This document shows positions 8,003 through 19,566 of a DNA stretch of 48,500 nt, in pieces. Position numbers and translations under genes: made by a program. The stretch is from Cristatella mucedo (taxonomy: Eukaryota > Bryozoa > Phylactolaemata > Cristatellidae), in the NCBI GenBank assembly GCA_009760855.2, contig WPIO01000119.1, positions 1 to 48,500 of the forward strand, written 5' to 3'. Numbering within the stretch: the stretch's first letter is position 1; the number at the start of each line of letters is the position of its first letter. Under the pieces are notes generated by a model. That model searched no databases, had not been told where the DNA came from, and saw only the letters and a list, made by a program, of their open reading frames with translations.

Positions 8003-9490
8003 ATGAATAGCGCCAAACTTGCAGCACGCAGGCCCTTGTCCGGCTGTCATTTATTCTATAAACCTGACCACGTGATTCAACTGGTAAAGTCCTTGTGCAT
8101 ATTACTGTTCATTTAATAGTTCTTGGTCAATGGCATGAGCACTGATGAGTCAGGCTGGGACATTGGCATAGACTGGAATTGGTGTCCCATGCTCGCCTTG
8201 GAAAGAAAAAAATACGGCACTATCATTACTGCTGGCTGTCCTTCCATGCAATCGATCGAAAAGTAAGTTCGCGAGGAGCAGGCAAACCACTAGAAGTACA
8301 GAGTTACGGTTGAGAGTTTTACTTGAAGCCATCCACAGCTCTTTAGTATGGATACGTATAGACTTCCAATGCAGTTTCCCACAATCTTATTATAAACCAA
8401 AGAAAATATTCAAAGAATGTTCAACAAGAGACTAACAGTTTTAACGGTAGAACGACGATGCGCTTGTCACCTAGTGAGTCAAGTTCTGTAATTGAACGCG
8501 GCTCAGGCAGTTGGCTGTGGGAAACCCTACCTGAGCCCCTCACCTTGCGGTTAATGGAAAGAGCTGCATCTTGGACTAACTGGCTGCACTAGCTGCTTTT
8601 CTCAGAAGCATGTCTGAATGTGAGGGTTTCTTTTTTACCGAGGCTCCATTTCATACTGTATCCATCTAAGCAATGCTTTGCCAGACAATAAATTCAGCTA
8701 AAAACGTTCGTTTCCTTGTTAAGTTTCATCCGATACGTCCGGGTGAGATTACGATTACAGGCCGGAACCCAACGAGGTTTCACCTAGACTCTGGATTTTG
8801 GCTTTAAATCCTAATCGACAACATAACCGAACTATATGACTCCAATAACTAGTCCTAGGGTGACCACATTCGTTGCTGTTGCTTGTCGACGTGCACCTAA
8901 GTTATGCTTGTGAAGAGCTTGAAGCTTCCAGCCGAAAAGGTGTCCGCGCGCCTCTATAGATCCGGATGCTAAGAACTTGCTCACTCAGAAACTTAAAAAT
9001 ACAATTTCCCCGATTATAATGGTGAGAGTCTCAACTGACAAAAAATATTCTGAACATATAAGCTGAATAATCGCCGAGCTGGTATCCCTTTTACTCATCT
9101 GAGAAAAGATGGTAGAGAAACATCTTTAATCTGAGCGCCTTTAGAACTGCTATGCAAGCGCAAGAGGCAACCGGGTCTTCAAAGTGTTGGAGGATAATGT
9201 GTGTTGTACGATGAAGGTTGGCTTAGGGGGGCTGTAATTTTGATGGAAGCCGTCCAGGTCCTCCCTTCAGCAGGAAACATTGAGGGCGCACCTGTCCCAA
9301 TCTTTGCCTTGCTTTTGATTTATACGAACGGAGCGAGTGCTCGGAGGACGAATTGATGTATCGCATCTTTAAAATGTTTTCAAGTCAGGGGCTGATATGA
9401 TTCTAGTTAGTTGCGAGTTGCAGTCTTTGGGAATGCAGGAGCAGAATGTATAGTCTCCTTTGAATTTTAGTCTGCTTGCGAATGAGACAA
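8003..9490. other. 3' flank of the SRCR gene, mostly featureless
   Basis: Possible poly(A) signals are ATTAAA overlapping the stop region (7999-8004) and AATAAA at 8687-8692; neither can be confirmed. A minus-strand signal-peptide ORF lies at 8150-8332. A short GGCTCAGG/CCTGAGCC inverted repeat lies at about 8501-8539. Nothing else recognised. Confidence 0.5.
8150..8332 (-). CDS. Candidate small secreted peptide or signal-peptide exon
   Basis: A 60-residue frame with a textbook signal peptide: MASSKTLNRN, then a hydrophobic core SVLLVVCLLLANLLF, then a Ser/Asn-rich tail ending PVYANVPA. A TATA-like TTTATAATAAG lies about 65 bp upstream on the minus strand. It converges on the SRCR gene. The mature part has no recognised family, no cysteines and no strong splice donor. 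It could be a first exon, a short peptide, or chance. Confidence 0.3.
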   Translation of the reverse strand: MASSKTLNRNSVLLVVCLLLANLLFDRLHGRTASSNDSAVFFSFQGEHGTPIPVYANVPA

Positions 9491-9496
9491 CCGACT

Positions 9497-9590
9497 GTGG
9501 TTTGGCCTAGTGGTTAAGGTGCTCGCCTCTACCAAGGCCTGACCGAAGTCGTGGGCTCGAGCCCCGTGGCGTACGTGGAGCGCCTGAATA
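9497..9590 (+). mobile_element. tRNA-like sequence or SINE head, copy 2
   Basis: A box TGGCCTAGTGGTTAAGG (about 9504-9520) and B-box-like GGGCTCGAGCCCC (9552-9564), with the spacing of a long-variable-arm (Ser/Leu-type) tRNA. No clean acceptor stem is visible, and the conserved SINE body is absent. It is a SINE head or tRNA pseudogene, not a functional tRNA. Confidence 0.55.
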
Positions 9591-9624
9591 GAGACTACGT
9601 TATCTTAGGGTGCTATAAACATGA

Positions 9625-10015
9625 ATTACATGTATTTATATATTAGTCAGAGGAGCGTGTGTTGTAACTGGAAGCAAGTAATCCAGGTGGGCGCATTGGA
9701 GTGAAAAAACGAAGTAACAAAAATGGGATACATAAATTTGACTGCTTGATTGATGAGAAGCCCGTGCAGTGTGCAGGTCAGTGAAAGTTGGTCTAACATA
9801 GCAGTTGCGACGTTTGCGACAGACAAGGCTACCTGCAGAGTTGGGCATCCTCAACGAGAACTTTATTGTATAACTACGATGACTTTCGAGTTACCTACGT
9901 CAACACTAAATGTCAAAAATGTATAGACCAACTTGGATGCGGTATCCCTGTTTAAGTAGCTCGAATGTTTGCAAAGTAACATGGCTGAAAGCAAGCAGAG
10001 GTGAGATTGATACGC
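9625..10015 (-). mobile_element. L2-like LINE fragment, C-terminal region
   Basis: The minus strand encodes NSAGSLVCRKRRNCYVRPTF, matching QNSAARLVCRERR-CHITPLL in other copies. The adjoining + strand DNA (ACCAACTTGGATGCGGTATC and onward) matches the upstream part of the same region. No hairpin tail is retained. Confidence 0.65.
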
Positions 10016-10489
10016 AAATATTGTATAACTGCAGTAACTCTAGTTGGCTCGTGGCTAGTAAATTAAACTTACGTTCGTTTAAATTATAAAGTGTTGATGA
10101 CGCGCAAAAGCGAAGGTAAGCACGATTTGTTGCAAAGTATTGGAGTGATTTTGAAATACACAAAGTGCGTATAAAAATTTTACATTCTTTGAGGTCACTA
10201 TAAAAATATATTCCTTTTTGTGGTACGTGGAACCGTGGGTTATGTTAAACGATTTAAGAAGTATGCTGCAGTTTTAAAAATTAATAGAATTAGACTTTAA
10301 ACCGATTGATGAGATGTGCCATACGTTAATAATTTGCCTAAATACATGTTACAGTATTCATCCTGAAACTATCCATATGGATGTGGTTTAACAATTACAG
10401 TCAGATGGATAAGTAACCATCTTTGACTATCCGAAAATATGTTCCGATGTGGGCGGCTCGCGTGGAACAAAATTGTTTGTTGCTGCGAT

Positions 10490-12872
10490 TGTATAATAAT
10501 AATGATAATGTATTTGTATAGCACGCTGAAAGAACTGAATTACTTTCTAGGCATTTGAAATGTGCTGCAGAGGAAGCATGGTCATTGGTTAGTGGTAGTA
10601 TGCACAATGACAACAAGCATGACATGGATAGAGGTAATATGCAAAGGGTTAGCATGCAAATATGGTTAGCGACAGCAAGCATGGTGTCAGCACACACAAA
10701 ATAATCAAGTGGACCTACTAGGAGCTTTTTTAATAGATTCATTTAAACTTCTTTTTTTAAATGTCGTCAAGTCAGGAGATGTCGCACGGTCAGTCGGAAT
10801 GGATTTCCAGGCTTTGGTAGTGTACGAACTAAAGGCGAGGTCTCCAAAGGATTTGCGGCTCATATGAGTTGGAGCTAAACGACTAGATTTAGAAAATCTG
10901 GTGGTACGATGCTTAATCTGTGATCTGGCAACTTCAACACTTATGACAGACAAGCGTAGCTGAAGAGTTTTGCACCAACTTTAAGTACCTGATTGGACAG
11001 GCCAGTAGACCAGCAAGCGGCGAGTTACAGAAGTCGAGACGGGATGTCACAAATGCATGAGCCAATTTATATATGGTATCCTTGTCTAAACTAGCCCGAA
11101 CTTTAGCAAAGGTAATTAGCTGAAAGTAGGCAGACTTGACAGTGCTCTTGATGAGGTCGTCTAATGAAGGCCACTTTGGAACATGACACCTAAATTTCTT
11201 GCAGATTCAACAGTAGAAATGCTGGCAGAGCCAATTTTGAGCGATAGCCATTCCAAATTCTGAATAACACTTGGTTTTCCCATAACTAGTAAGTTGTTTT
11301 CATCATTATTTAATTTAAGAAGGTTTGCTGCTATCCATTTGCGGAAAAAATTAATACATGCAACTACAAAGTTGATAGAATTCGACGTGCTGGAAGGCTG
11401 GGAGGAATCAAAGCAAAAGCTCAACTAAGTGTCACCTGCATAGAAGTGAAAGCCTAGCTTGTGCCTGGCAATCACATCGGCAAGAGTATGAACCGTGATA
11501 AAAGAACGAGACCAAGCAGAGAACACTTTGGTACCTCATATGTCAGATTCTCTTCGGATAATCTTGGTTCATTCAGACCACTAATCTTCAGTTTTCTATT
11601 GAGATAGGACCTGAATCATTGCAATGCAGTGCCATTAATACCCATGCGAGATTAAAGGTACTCAAGAAGGCCTTTGTGATCGATTGTATCAAAAGTTGCC
11701 GAAAGATTGAGCAAAACAAGCAGAGATACTCGACCTAAATCAGCATTCTGAAGTAGGTCTTTATACCCGAAGCAATGCCGACTCCATGGACTGATTAGCT
11801 CTAAAACCAGACTGGAACTTACTAGCCATGTCTGCAGCAGTAGACCAGTGCATGCTATAAGCAGGACAGTAGGAATAGGGTCTAAAGGACTAGCTGTTTT
11901 CTTTGATTGGGATATGAGTATCAGGACGAGTAGCTAGTGACCTATTTTAATGTAAACGTTGAGGTGCTGCATGGAATTGAGGAAAAGGGTTCCACGCGGG
12001 ATTTTGCATTCATAGGGTGGGACTACCTGATCTTGCTTATCTTTTGGAGAAAGAAGCTAGAGAAGCGATCGGTAAAATTATCGCAAGAAACAATGGGTAA
12101 ATTGCTACACTAGGAGCGGTTAAGGAGATCGTTGGCCATCGACATCATCATTTTTGGATTGCGTAACTGCGATTCGACAAACTTTTTGTAGAAGCTAGAC
12201 TTGTCTTTGCTACGATCGATTGGTACGATCTACAGTAGACCTCGTATGCCTGATGATAAAAATTCAGCCCTGATCTGTTGAATTGTTTTCAAGCTTATTC
12301 TTAATAGACCTAGTTAGTTTACCATTTGTCGTAAACTAAAGGTTCTCTGTGCAAGGGCGGACAGCGCGATTAGGCAGAGGTGCAAACTCATCGAGCATGT
12401 CAGCTAGGGTCATGTTGTAGCAATCTACCAATGACGACAAGTGGGAAGGGATATTGAGCAGCAGAGGCGAAACAGATATTCTCGGACAGTCAGCATCTAT
12501 GCCAAGGGTCTTGAGGTTTAGCGGTTCACAGGAGAATTTAGATTTTGATGAGGACACTTATTCTAGACTGAATGAGATCTGCACGTGGTCAGATAAGTTG
12601 AACTTGGCGATTATTGGTGGTGATCGCGTTTCGTTGTATGGGACAATCTGGTCAAACGTGTGACCCTTAACGTGAGTAGGGCCGTCCATATGACCCACGA
12701 GAGACAATAAGTCAGTCTGTGCACAAATTTGGTGCTTAAGGCGTCAGATAAGTGAGCAAAATGAATTTTGAAACCACCCGTTAAAAGGAAAGATCCATTT
12801 CCTGCACGAAGAATTGAAATGAGGTCAGAGAAATCTGAGATAAATTAGGACTTGTTATAATTTCACTAAATT
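10490..12872 (-). mobile_element. Longest L2-like LINE copy, endonuclease C-terminus to 3' tail, decayed
   Basis: Reading leftward from 12.87 kb: the end of an APE-type endonuclease, with a decayed GDFN block (GGFKIHFAHLSDAL) and HMDGPTHVKGHTFDQIV at about 12.65-12.7 kb. A linker follows (VDCYNMTLADMLDEFAPL, 12336-12557). RT palm remnants come next, including the DLSAAFD-type block near 11.65-11.73 kb and IAANLLKLNNDENNLLVMG at 11161-11424. Then the C-terminal GDLAFSSYTTKAWKSIP (10705-10953), a 3' UTR, a degenerate stem-loop and an AATAATGATAAT tail at 10490-10515. Stops and frameshifts are frequent. ORF1 and most of the endonuclease are missing. Confidence 0.85.
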
Positions 12873-12875
12873 GCT

Positions 12876-13799
12876 TCAGCCATTCATTAGAAAGGCGAGC
12901 GCTCAAAAGTGGCTCTGCCAGCATATCTCCAGTTGAATCAGCTCGAAATCTATGTGTCATGTTCCAGAGTGACCTCTCGTTAGACGACCACATCAGCTCC
13001 ACAATAAAGTCTGCCTACTTTCTGATACATAACATTGCCAAAATTTGGGCTTGTTTAGATAAGGATACCACGTTTAAGTTGGTCCATGCATTTGTGACAT
13101 TCCATCTTGACTGCCGTAACTCACTGCTTGCTGACCAACCGGCCTGTGCAATCAGGCACTTATAGCTGGTGCAAAACTCTGCAGCTAGGCTCGTCTGTCG
13201 TGAGCGTCGCAGTTGCCATATCACACCACTTCTCACCGACCTGCACTGGCTACCAGTCAATCAAAGGATCGACTTCAAGGTTTTGTCGCTCACTTTTTAG
13301 GTCACCTCATTCTTTGGCTCCAGCCTATTTCTCAGATCTACTCCCACCGCCAGGCCAAGCATCACATCACCCACTTTTCGGAATCCAACAGCTTACCAAT
13401 ACCTCATAAAAAACTTCAAATCCTTTGGAGACCGTGCATTTAGTTCGTATGCTCCCAAAGCCTGGATCTCACTCCCAACTTGTGTCATAACATACCCTGA
13501 CTTGACCACTTGTAAACAGAATTTAAAAACAAACCTATTTAGGACAGTATTTAGTGGGTCCCTGTGATTTGTTCGTCATGTGCTTATGCGAGTTGACACT
13601 GTGCATGCTGACACTAACCTCACATGCATGCTGACCCTGTGCATGTCACCCCTAACCATGTTATTAATGTTGTTTATCAAGCATAACGGTACACGCCATT
13701 CAATCGTGTTTCCATTTGCAGCAAACGTAAAGCGCCTAGAAAGAGATTGAGTTCTCTGAGGGCGCTTTATCAAGTGCAATAATGTAATTATTATTATTC
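12876..13799 (+). mobile_element. L2-like LINE copy, RT end to 3' tail
   Basis: Starts inside the RT block (CTCAAAAGTGGCTCTGCCAG). Encodes SDLSLDDHISSTIKSAYF, DKDTTFKLVHAFVTFHLDC, QNSAARLVCRERRSCHITPL, FGDRAFSSYAPKAWISLPTC and LKTNLFRTVFSGSL, with one or two frame breaks. The 3' UTR is followed by the best-preserved stem-loop, AAAGCGCC...GGCGCTTT at 13729-13768, then AATTATTATTATT. It abuts the minus-strand copy head to head at about 12.87 kb. Confidence 0.85.
13729..13769 (+). other. L2-like LINE 3' terminal stem-loop (type example)
   Basis: The outer stem AAAGCGCC/GGCGCTTT is a perfect 8 bp, and the inner stem AGAGA/TCTCT encloses TTGAGT. The same two-stem shape precedes a TTA-type tail in most copies here. 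L2-clade reverse transcriptases (the UnaL2 type) are known to recognise a conserved 3' stem-loop. Confidence 0.8.
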
Positions 13800-15555
13800 T
13801 GCAGCAATCGACTGCAATGGCCCGGGCCAATACCGAAATCATAAGATATTTTGCCGCCAAACTACCAGAATGCGTACACCATAAGCTCTAATGGTGATGG
13901 TATGTTTCTAATCTTCGGTTGTTATGTAATCGCACAATTTGAGTACAGTGGCCTCAACCATTCTGCAGCAATGCACTGCAATCGACTGCAGTGGCCCCGG
14001 ACAATACCGCAACCTACAGCAATCCAATGTAAAATGTCCCACGATTTGTTTCTCAATGCTCCAAGTGTGAATGCTTATTATAAAGCACATTGTTTAATGC
14101 AAAACCGCGTCATTTTAATCAGTTTCGGTCGTAAAATCTTGAGCAATCCATGACCATGTACTGCAAAGGCTTGGCTTGAAGCTGCATGATCACTAATTAT
14201 CACTACAATTAGAGGCAAGCAGACGATAAATTGGCGTTAGTGAAGCTCCAACTGTTATTATATATAACAATTATTTTTGCTCAATGAGAAACCATAGAGT
14301 TTTCAATCTCTTTTGCACTTTAATTGTCAATAATGAATGGCAATTGAGGCAGTGGCCAATACCACTACGCTTAGGCAATTCAACAAGATATCGTCCTTAC
14401 CAAGCTCCAATTCCCATTCCACGTGACATCACACTGGGCGGCGCACACATAATTTCAACCTGCCTTGCGATTTCAATCTCGGGTAATGCATACAAATCGA
14501 CAGTAATTGCCCGGGGCAAATACTGCAATCCAGTGTGAAATATCGCAAATCACTAGAAAGTGGCTGTGCCAAGATCATATTTTGCTTAAGTGTCACAGCG
14601 AGTTGTTTTTAAAGTGTAAACACGTCCTTTCAACCGATCGCCCACGTACAATTGCGAGCAATTAGTGGCAGTCAACAGCAATAGTCAGGGCCATTACTCC
14701 AACCCGAGGCCAATCGACGCGAAATTTGTCAGTGCAAAGCTCTAATTGTCATTTTATATAACACTTCGCTGCGTCCAACGTAAAGCCATGGTATTTCAAG
14801 CTGCTTTTTTAAGTTAGGTGTCAGCAATACACTGCAATCGACAGCAATGGTCGGGCCAATAACGCAATTTGTAGAAAATCGACAAAAATGGCTTCACGAA
14901 ACTACAGCTCCTATTCCACGTAACATATAACATTTTGTGTGCATAATGCACGCGTATTATGCACGTTTAAGCGAATGCAATAATAACAATAATAATAATT
15001 CACTTGATAAAGCGCCCTCAGAGAACTTAATCTCTCTCTAGGCGCTTTAATGCGTGGCAATCGACGGCAATGGCCCAGGCAAATACGCCAATCCGAAACG
15101 ACCGTTACGAATGGACAGACGGTTGCTGAGAGAAGCTCCAACTTTTCTTGCCGATTGCAGTGCATGGCGTTAAAAGTGCAACCACATCCTTTCAAGCACT
15201 CTCGAACGTTCAATCGAGGGCAATGCATGGCAATCGAGAGTAATGACCCGCCTTCAACCTCAATCTGTTGAAACAAACTGTTAATGGTCAGGTTGAAGTT
15301 TTAATTATCATACCACATAACGATCACTGTGGTTGCACACACAGTCAACACATTTCTTGCATTCAATATTGGGCAAGACATGACATGGCAATCGACGGAA
15401 ATAGCGCGAGACAGTACGGCAATCGAATGGGCTGCAACGACGATGGCTACTAACACAATCCAGCGAAATCTACCACAAATTCACCATAACCGGCTCTTCT
15501 TAGCTCCAACTTGGATTGCATGTTACTCTAATACACCTCTCAGGTTTAAGCAAAG
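13800..15555 (+). repeat. Diverged tandem satellite, array 1 (~165-bp units, about 10 units)
   Basis: The core is GCAAT-rich, with GGCCCGGGCCAATACCGCAATC. It recurs near 13805, 13970, 14338, 14485, 14660, 14828, 15052, 15222 and 15384, with one very degenerate unit near 14150. Spacings are about 147-175 bp; the 14828-15052 step is about 159 bp once the LINE hairpin inserted there is removed. A second landmark, AGCTCCAATTCCCATTCCAC and variants, recurs between cores (14226, 14403, 14735, 14904, 15137, 15500). No coding content is credible. The same units lie inverted at 30.57-32.90 kb. Confidence 0.8.
14980..15051 (-). mobile_element. Solo L2-like 3' hairpin inserted in satellite array 1
   Basis: AATAATAACAATAATAATAA, then GATAAAGCGCCCTCAGAGAA and TCTCTCTCTAGGCGCTTTA: tail plus stem-loop only, about 70 bp, in minus orientation. 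Satellite sequence lies on both sides. Confidence 0.85.
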
Positions 15556-15682
15556 AATAACTCCGTAGGGAAACGTGCACATTCCTTAACATAGCAAGTC
15601 CAAGTCAGTAAACAGGCTAGCTGAGAGCGACAGGGGGGCTACCATTGTCCAGCAGCAGCTACCAAAGAACAAGTCAAGTCTG

Positions 15683-16400
15683 CCTACTCTTAGCTACATA
15701 CCGTTGCTAAAACTCGAGCTTGTTTAGACATGGATACCATATCTAAATTGTTCTGTGTATTTGAGACCTCCCGTCTTGACTTCAGTAACTCACTGCTTGC
15801 TGGTTTACCGGCCTGTGCACTCAGGCTCTTACAACTGGTGCAAAACTTTGCAGCTAGGCTTGTATGTCGTGAGCGTTGCAGCTGTTACATATCACCACTT
15901 CTCTCCGACCTGCACTGGCTCCCAGTCAAGCAGTGCATCTACTTCGAGGTGCTGAAACTCACTTTTACAGCTCTTCATTCTTTGCCTCCAGCGTATCTAT
16001 CAGATCCACTCCCCCCACCAGGCATCGTAGCATTCGCTTTCCGGAATCTGACTGTTTATCAATACCTCGTACAGTCTCAAATCCTTCGGAGACCGTGCCT
16101 TTAGTTCGTATGTTCCCAGAGCTTAGAATCCATTCCAGATTTGCGTCACATCTCCTTAGTTGTCCACATTTCAAAAGAAACTAAAAACACGTTTTTAGCG
16201 TGCTGACACTGTGCAAGCTGCCACTAACCATACTTGCGTGCTTGCCAGATGCATGTCACTAACCACTAACCATAGTATGTTGTTCATTCAGCTTGCTAAC
16301 ACTAACCATTTGATCGTGCTTCCTTTGCAGCCAATGTAAAGTGTCTAGTTTTCATTGAGTTCTCTGACGGTGCAATATCAAATATATTGTTATTATTAGT
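15683..16400 (+). mobile_element. L2-like LINE copy, C-terminal region and tail
   Basis: Encodes FETSRLDFSNSLLAGLP, LQLVQNFAARLVCRERCSCY and DLHWLPVKQCIYFEVLKLTF, ending with a decayed SEFRDRAF block. Its 3' UTR and a poor stem-loop (AAAGTGTCTAGTTTTCATTG) run into TTATTATTAGTAG. Frameshifted. Confidence 0.85.
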
Positions 16401-16775
16401 AGTAGTACTAACAACTCTCGTTCGACATCCTGAGCACCTCTGGCTACTCGGCTCGAAGCCTACAGCTTTCTGGTTAAAGGTGATTCTTATTTCTTTATTT
16501 GAGAAGCACAGCATACTTCCCGACGGAAGAGATGGTAAAAAATAGCAATGCTTATTCTGATCTGCTGTTACTTTCACACATTCATTCAAAAAGTTATTAT
16601 TGTCGATGTCACACTCTAAGTATTTGAAATAATACCAAGTTTCAGATAAGATATTTGCGGTATTCAAACTTCGTCTTTCTCTTTTCCACCTGTCCCAGCC
16701 AGTAAAAACACCATAGTTACAAAAAAATAAAATATATCTCACATTAAAGCTCCCAAAGTGTGCTTGAAATTTCAT
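16302..16775 (-). other. Unrecognised 157-residue reading frame
   Basis: The frame starts at 16775 with MKFQAHFGSFNVRYILFFCN. Its last 45 or so residues are the antisense of the LINE tail above (the Asn run is the TTA repeat). I recognise no domain in the first 110 residues, and composition is AT-driven. Probably non-coding. Confidence 0.15.
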
Positions 16776-16845
16776 TTAGTGAGAAGCAAATTTTCTTCTT
16801 ATCTCTTCTATTTTGGCATGTAATGTAATGTTGTGTAATTTATCT

Positions 16846-16985
16846 CTGTCTTTAACTCCACAGAGCCGCAAAGACTAAGTAGTTGTTATACTGGAGAGTT
16901 GTCTATATCGCACTCACAACCTATTCTTTTTTGTTAGCACATAGTAGCCAACAGACCTTTTTGAATTTGAGTAACCGGTGATTGT
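16846..16985. repeat. Dispersed repeat family B, short copy
   Basis: AACTCCACAGAGCCGCAAAG, then GACTAAGTAGTTG, CGCACTCACAACCTA and TAGTAGCCAACAGAC align with the longer copies at 19.57 and 42.45 kb. Diverges after about 16985. Confidence 0.65.
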
Positions 16986-16987
16986 CT

Positions 16988-17330
16988 GCGGGTTGAACTC
17001 ACTCCTGGCTTGCGTCACGACATCCCCTGACTTGACCACGTTTAAAAAGAAATGTAAAACGCAACTACTGATGAGAGCATTTAGTGGGTCCCTGTGATTC
17101 GTCCTTGATGTGCTTATGTGTGCTGACACAGTACTTGCTACCACTAACAACACTTGCATGCTAACCCTCTGCATGTCACCCCTAACCATGCTACGCTTTG
17201 TGTTTACTGAACATAATATCAGTAACCATTTGATCGCGCTTCCTTCGCAGCAAATGTAAAGCGCCTAGAAAGAGATTGAGGTCTCCGAGGGCGCTTTATC
17301 AAGTGTGTTACTATTATTATCATTATTAGC
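16988..17330 (+). mobile_element. L2-like LINE copy, last codons, 3' UTR and tail
   Basis: Starts in the WNSLP region (GGTTGAACTCACTCCTGGC). Retains the TTTAGTGGGTCCCTGTGATT landmark at the end of the ORF, the CTGACCCTCTGCATGTCACC 3' UTR, a well-kept stem-loop AAAGCGCC/GGCGCTTT (17258-17300) and a TATTATTATCATTATTA tail. Confidence 0.85.
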
Positions 17331-19560
17331 TTTGACATGCAGGCTGAGGCATGTTTTGTTGGTAGAGCACATCCTAACGCAAGCCTTCCGTGAGTAATTT
17401 CACGCCGTTGCCTTTATAAACAGTCAACACGCGTAGCGAAATCGTTCTGCTGGGTGCAAGCAACTCTTACTGTCGTGTAAATTGAATGTCACGGTCCGCT
17501 ATTCTCTCTTTTTATATAGGCATTCATAATGGCACGAGTAGGTTCACATTTTTATGCATACTATTTCTCAGGGGTGCTCCCTCCGCTATCTCTCACCACG
17601 GGTAGCGGCAAAACGCATGCTGTGTGGTCGAATCTGCTCCAGCGTCGCGCCAAGCTGGAACCCGGGAGAAATTGAAAATAATTTCCTGACTTCAGAGGCA
17701 AATCTTTTGTGGAACAATAACTATCTTCTACTAATGTAGGCTTACGGAATAAGGAAAAATCAGTGTTCAACAAAGGATCAAGAATTAATTTGAATCTCTA
17801 GCCTGGTGCAATTATTCACGTACCGCGGCCTCGCTGCAAAAAGAACTGCAAAATGTAGCTGCGCGCACATTTGAAAGGCTTCAAGCTTTCTCACAGGCCG
17901 AGAGTGCCGCTAAATGATCTTACGTTTAGGCCCAACTTAATATGCATAAGCATCGCAGCTCAACAGCAGTGCCGGCTGATTCAGTCTGTGATTTTCAGTG
18001 GCGTTAGTGAAGCTTGCTTCCTTAATAAATGTTTCACGGGCAAAATTACATCAAAACTTCTTGTGGTTGTCGGTTCTTGTAAGGATTAGAATAGCCCGTG
18101 TGCACTTCAGCAAAGACCATACGTAAATATAGGAGTCGGTGCTTACTTAAACAGCACAGAGTGTTTCTGAGAGATGGTTTGTGGTAGGGAATAGTTAGAA
18201 AGGTCGTGGATTCCATATCTTAAGGAAGGAAGCCACGCATATATTCGCATAGGCCATAGAAGTTGTTTTTTTGCCGCTCATTTCCGTGCGTTGCAAGTTT
18301 GACTTCTGTCGTACCAGTGGAAGAGATTGATAGCTTGCTTTTTGTAAGATCACGACTATACGTATTGGGGTACACGCCGTGCCACATATTACTGACTAGC
18401 TCTGCAGCTTACTTATTCTGATACTTGGTTCTAGCTGTGTGCTTAGCTGCTGAGAACATGCTAAAGCTGTGAAAAATGACCACAGTTATGCTGCTCTGAG
18501 TCAGGAGCTCGCACTTCGCAGCCTCGTCTTCAGCCACTGCAGTTTTTCTGCCGGTAAATGTGGCCGCTATATCACCCAGCCATTATTTCACTTTATAATT
18601 TATTCTTATAATCGGTAAGTTATTTTTATTACCCGGTATGAATGGAAGGACAGGGGCAAATCGCAGTCCACAGTATGGCAATACAAGCGGTCGACGCTGC
18701 TTTGACACTGTACCTTGCTTTAGTTTGTGACTTGAAACCCTTATATCTGTCATCTGCATTCCTGACGGCGCTTATTGGCAGGCGAGCCCTCCTTTCTTGT
18801 AGCTCTAGTAACTAGCAGCAGCAAAGATGCTGCTAGCGAATGAGCCGACCCAATGGCGGCCCTACTCGTGCTAAGATCTGCCGTGTCGTTGGCTGGAAAC
18901 TGTAGCGGTCAATTGAGCTGCTATCGTTGCTCATAGCGAGTACGCGACAATCATGGCCGGTGCGTGTGTGTGCGGGTGCGAGGATGGGCGGAGACACCGT
19001 ATGATTTTATCACGGAAAGGCCCGCTAGTAGCGGGCAGCACTAGCTGCAGGGGATATTTCTGTGAATTGCAACTCTAAGGCCGATCATTGGCCATGTACT
19101 GGTTCCTTTGCAACGACGGCAGCGCACCAAGGCTCCGCTTGAGCACGTACAAAATGGTTAGTTAAAGCGAGGGCAGTTAGCCTTGCGCTGAGAGCAGTAG
19201 AGCGGGAGTCTCAATAGCAAGCTCCGTCGAGCACGAACTCGAAAAAGGAGAAACGATATTAAGAGATCGCTCCGGCTCCGGTAGTAAGGTCGCAGCTTTC
19301 GCTTCCGTTGAAGACGGTGGCCAATAGTCTTTTTGAATTTAAAATTAATGCGAAAAGTACAAAACTATTCCCACTCTATTAACTCGTCTTTCTACCTCGC
19401 AAATTGCAAACCTGAAAATAGGCATATGAGTAACGACAACTTGTTTACTGTGTCACGACGGCCATACGCGAACCTGCTGCTATTGTTATTCTAATTCGAC
19501 AGCAAATATGTCTCAGCCAGTTTGGGTAGCCCTTGAAATGATCAAACCGGCATTTTAGTG
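17331..19560. other. No gene recognised
   Basis: Mixed-composition unique DNA. Short frames (for example 17554-17739 and 17871-18089) have no recognised domain. A GC-richer patch near 18.8-19.1 kb shows no ORF. I see no repeat shared with the rest of the window. Confidence 0.5.
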
Positions 19561-19566
19561 CGTCAT

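Noticed and set aside
9497-9590. Functional tRNA-Ser or tRNA-Leu gene
   Set aside because: A and B boxes are present, but no clean acceptor stem or terminator; relatives elsewhere are SINEs.
12876-13799. Head-to-head LINE pair as twin priming
   Set aside because: Both halves keep their own 3' tail, which twin priming of one insertion cannot produce.
13800-15555. CRISPR-like or integron-like array
   Set aside because: Units are diverged, spacing is irregular, there are no unique spacers between identical repeats, and the context is eukaryotic.
16302-16775. 157-residue minus frame as a gene
   Set aside because: Its C-terminal third is antisense LINE tail and the rest has no recognisable domain.
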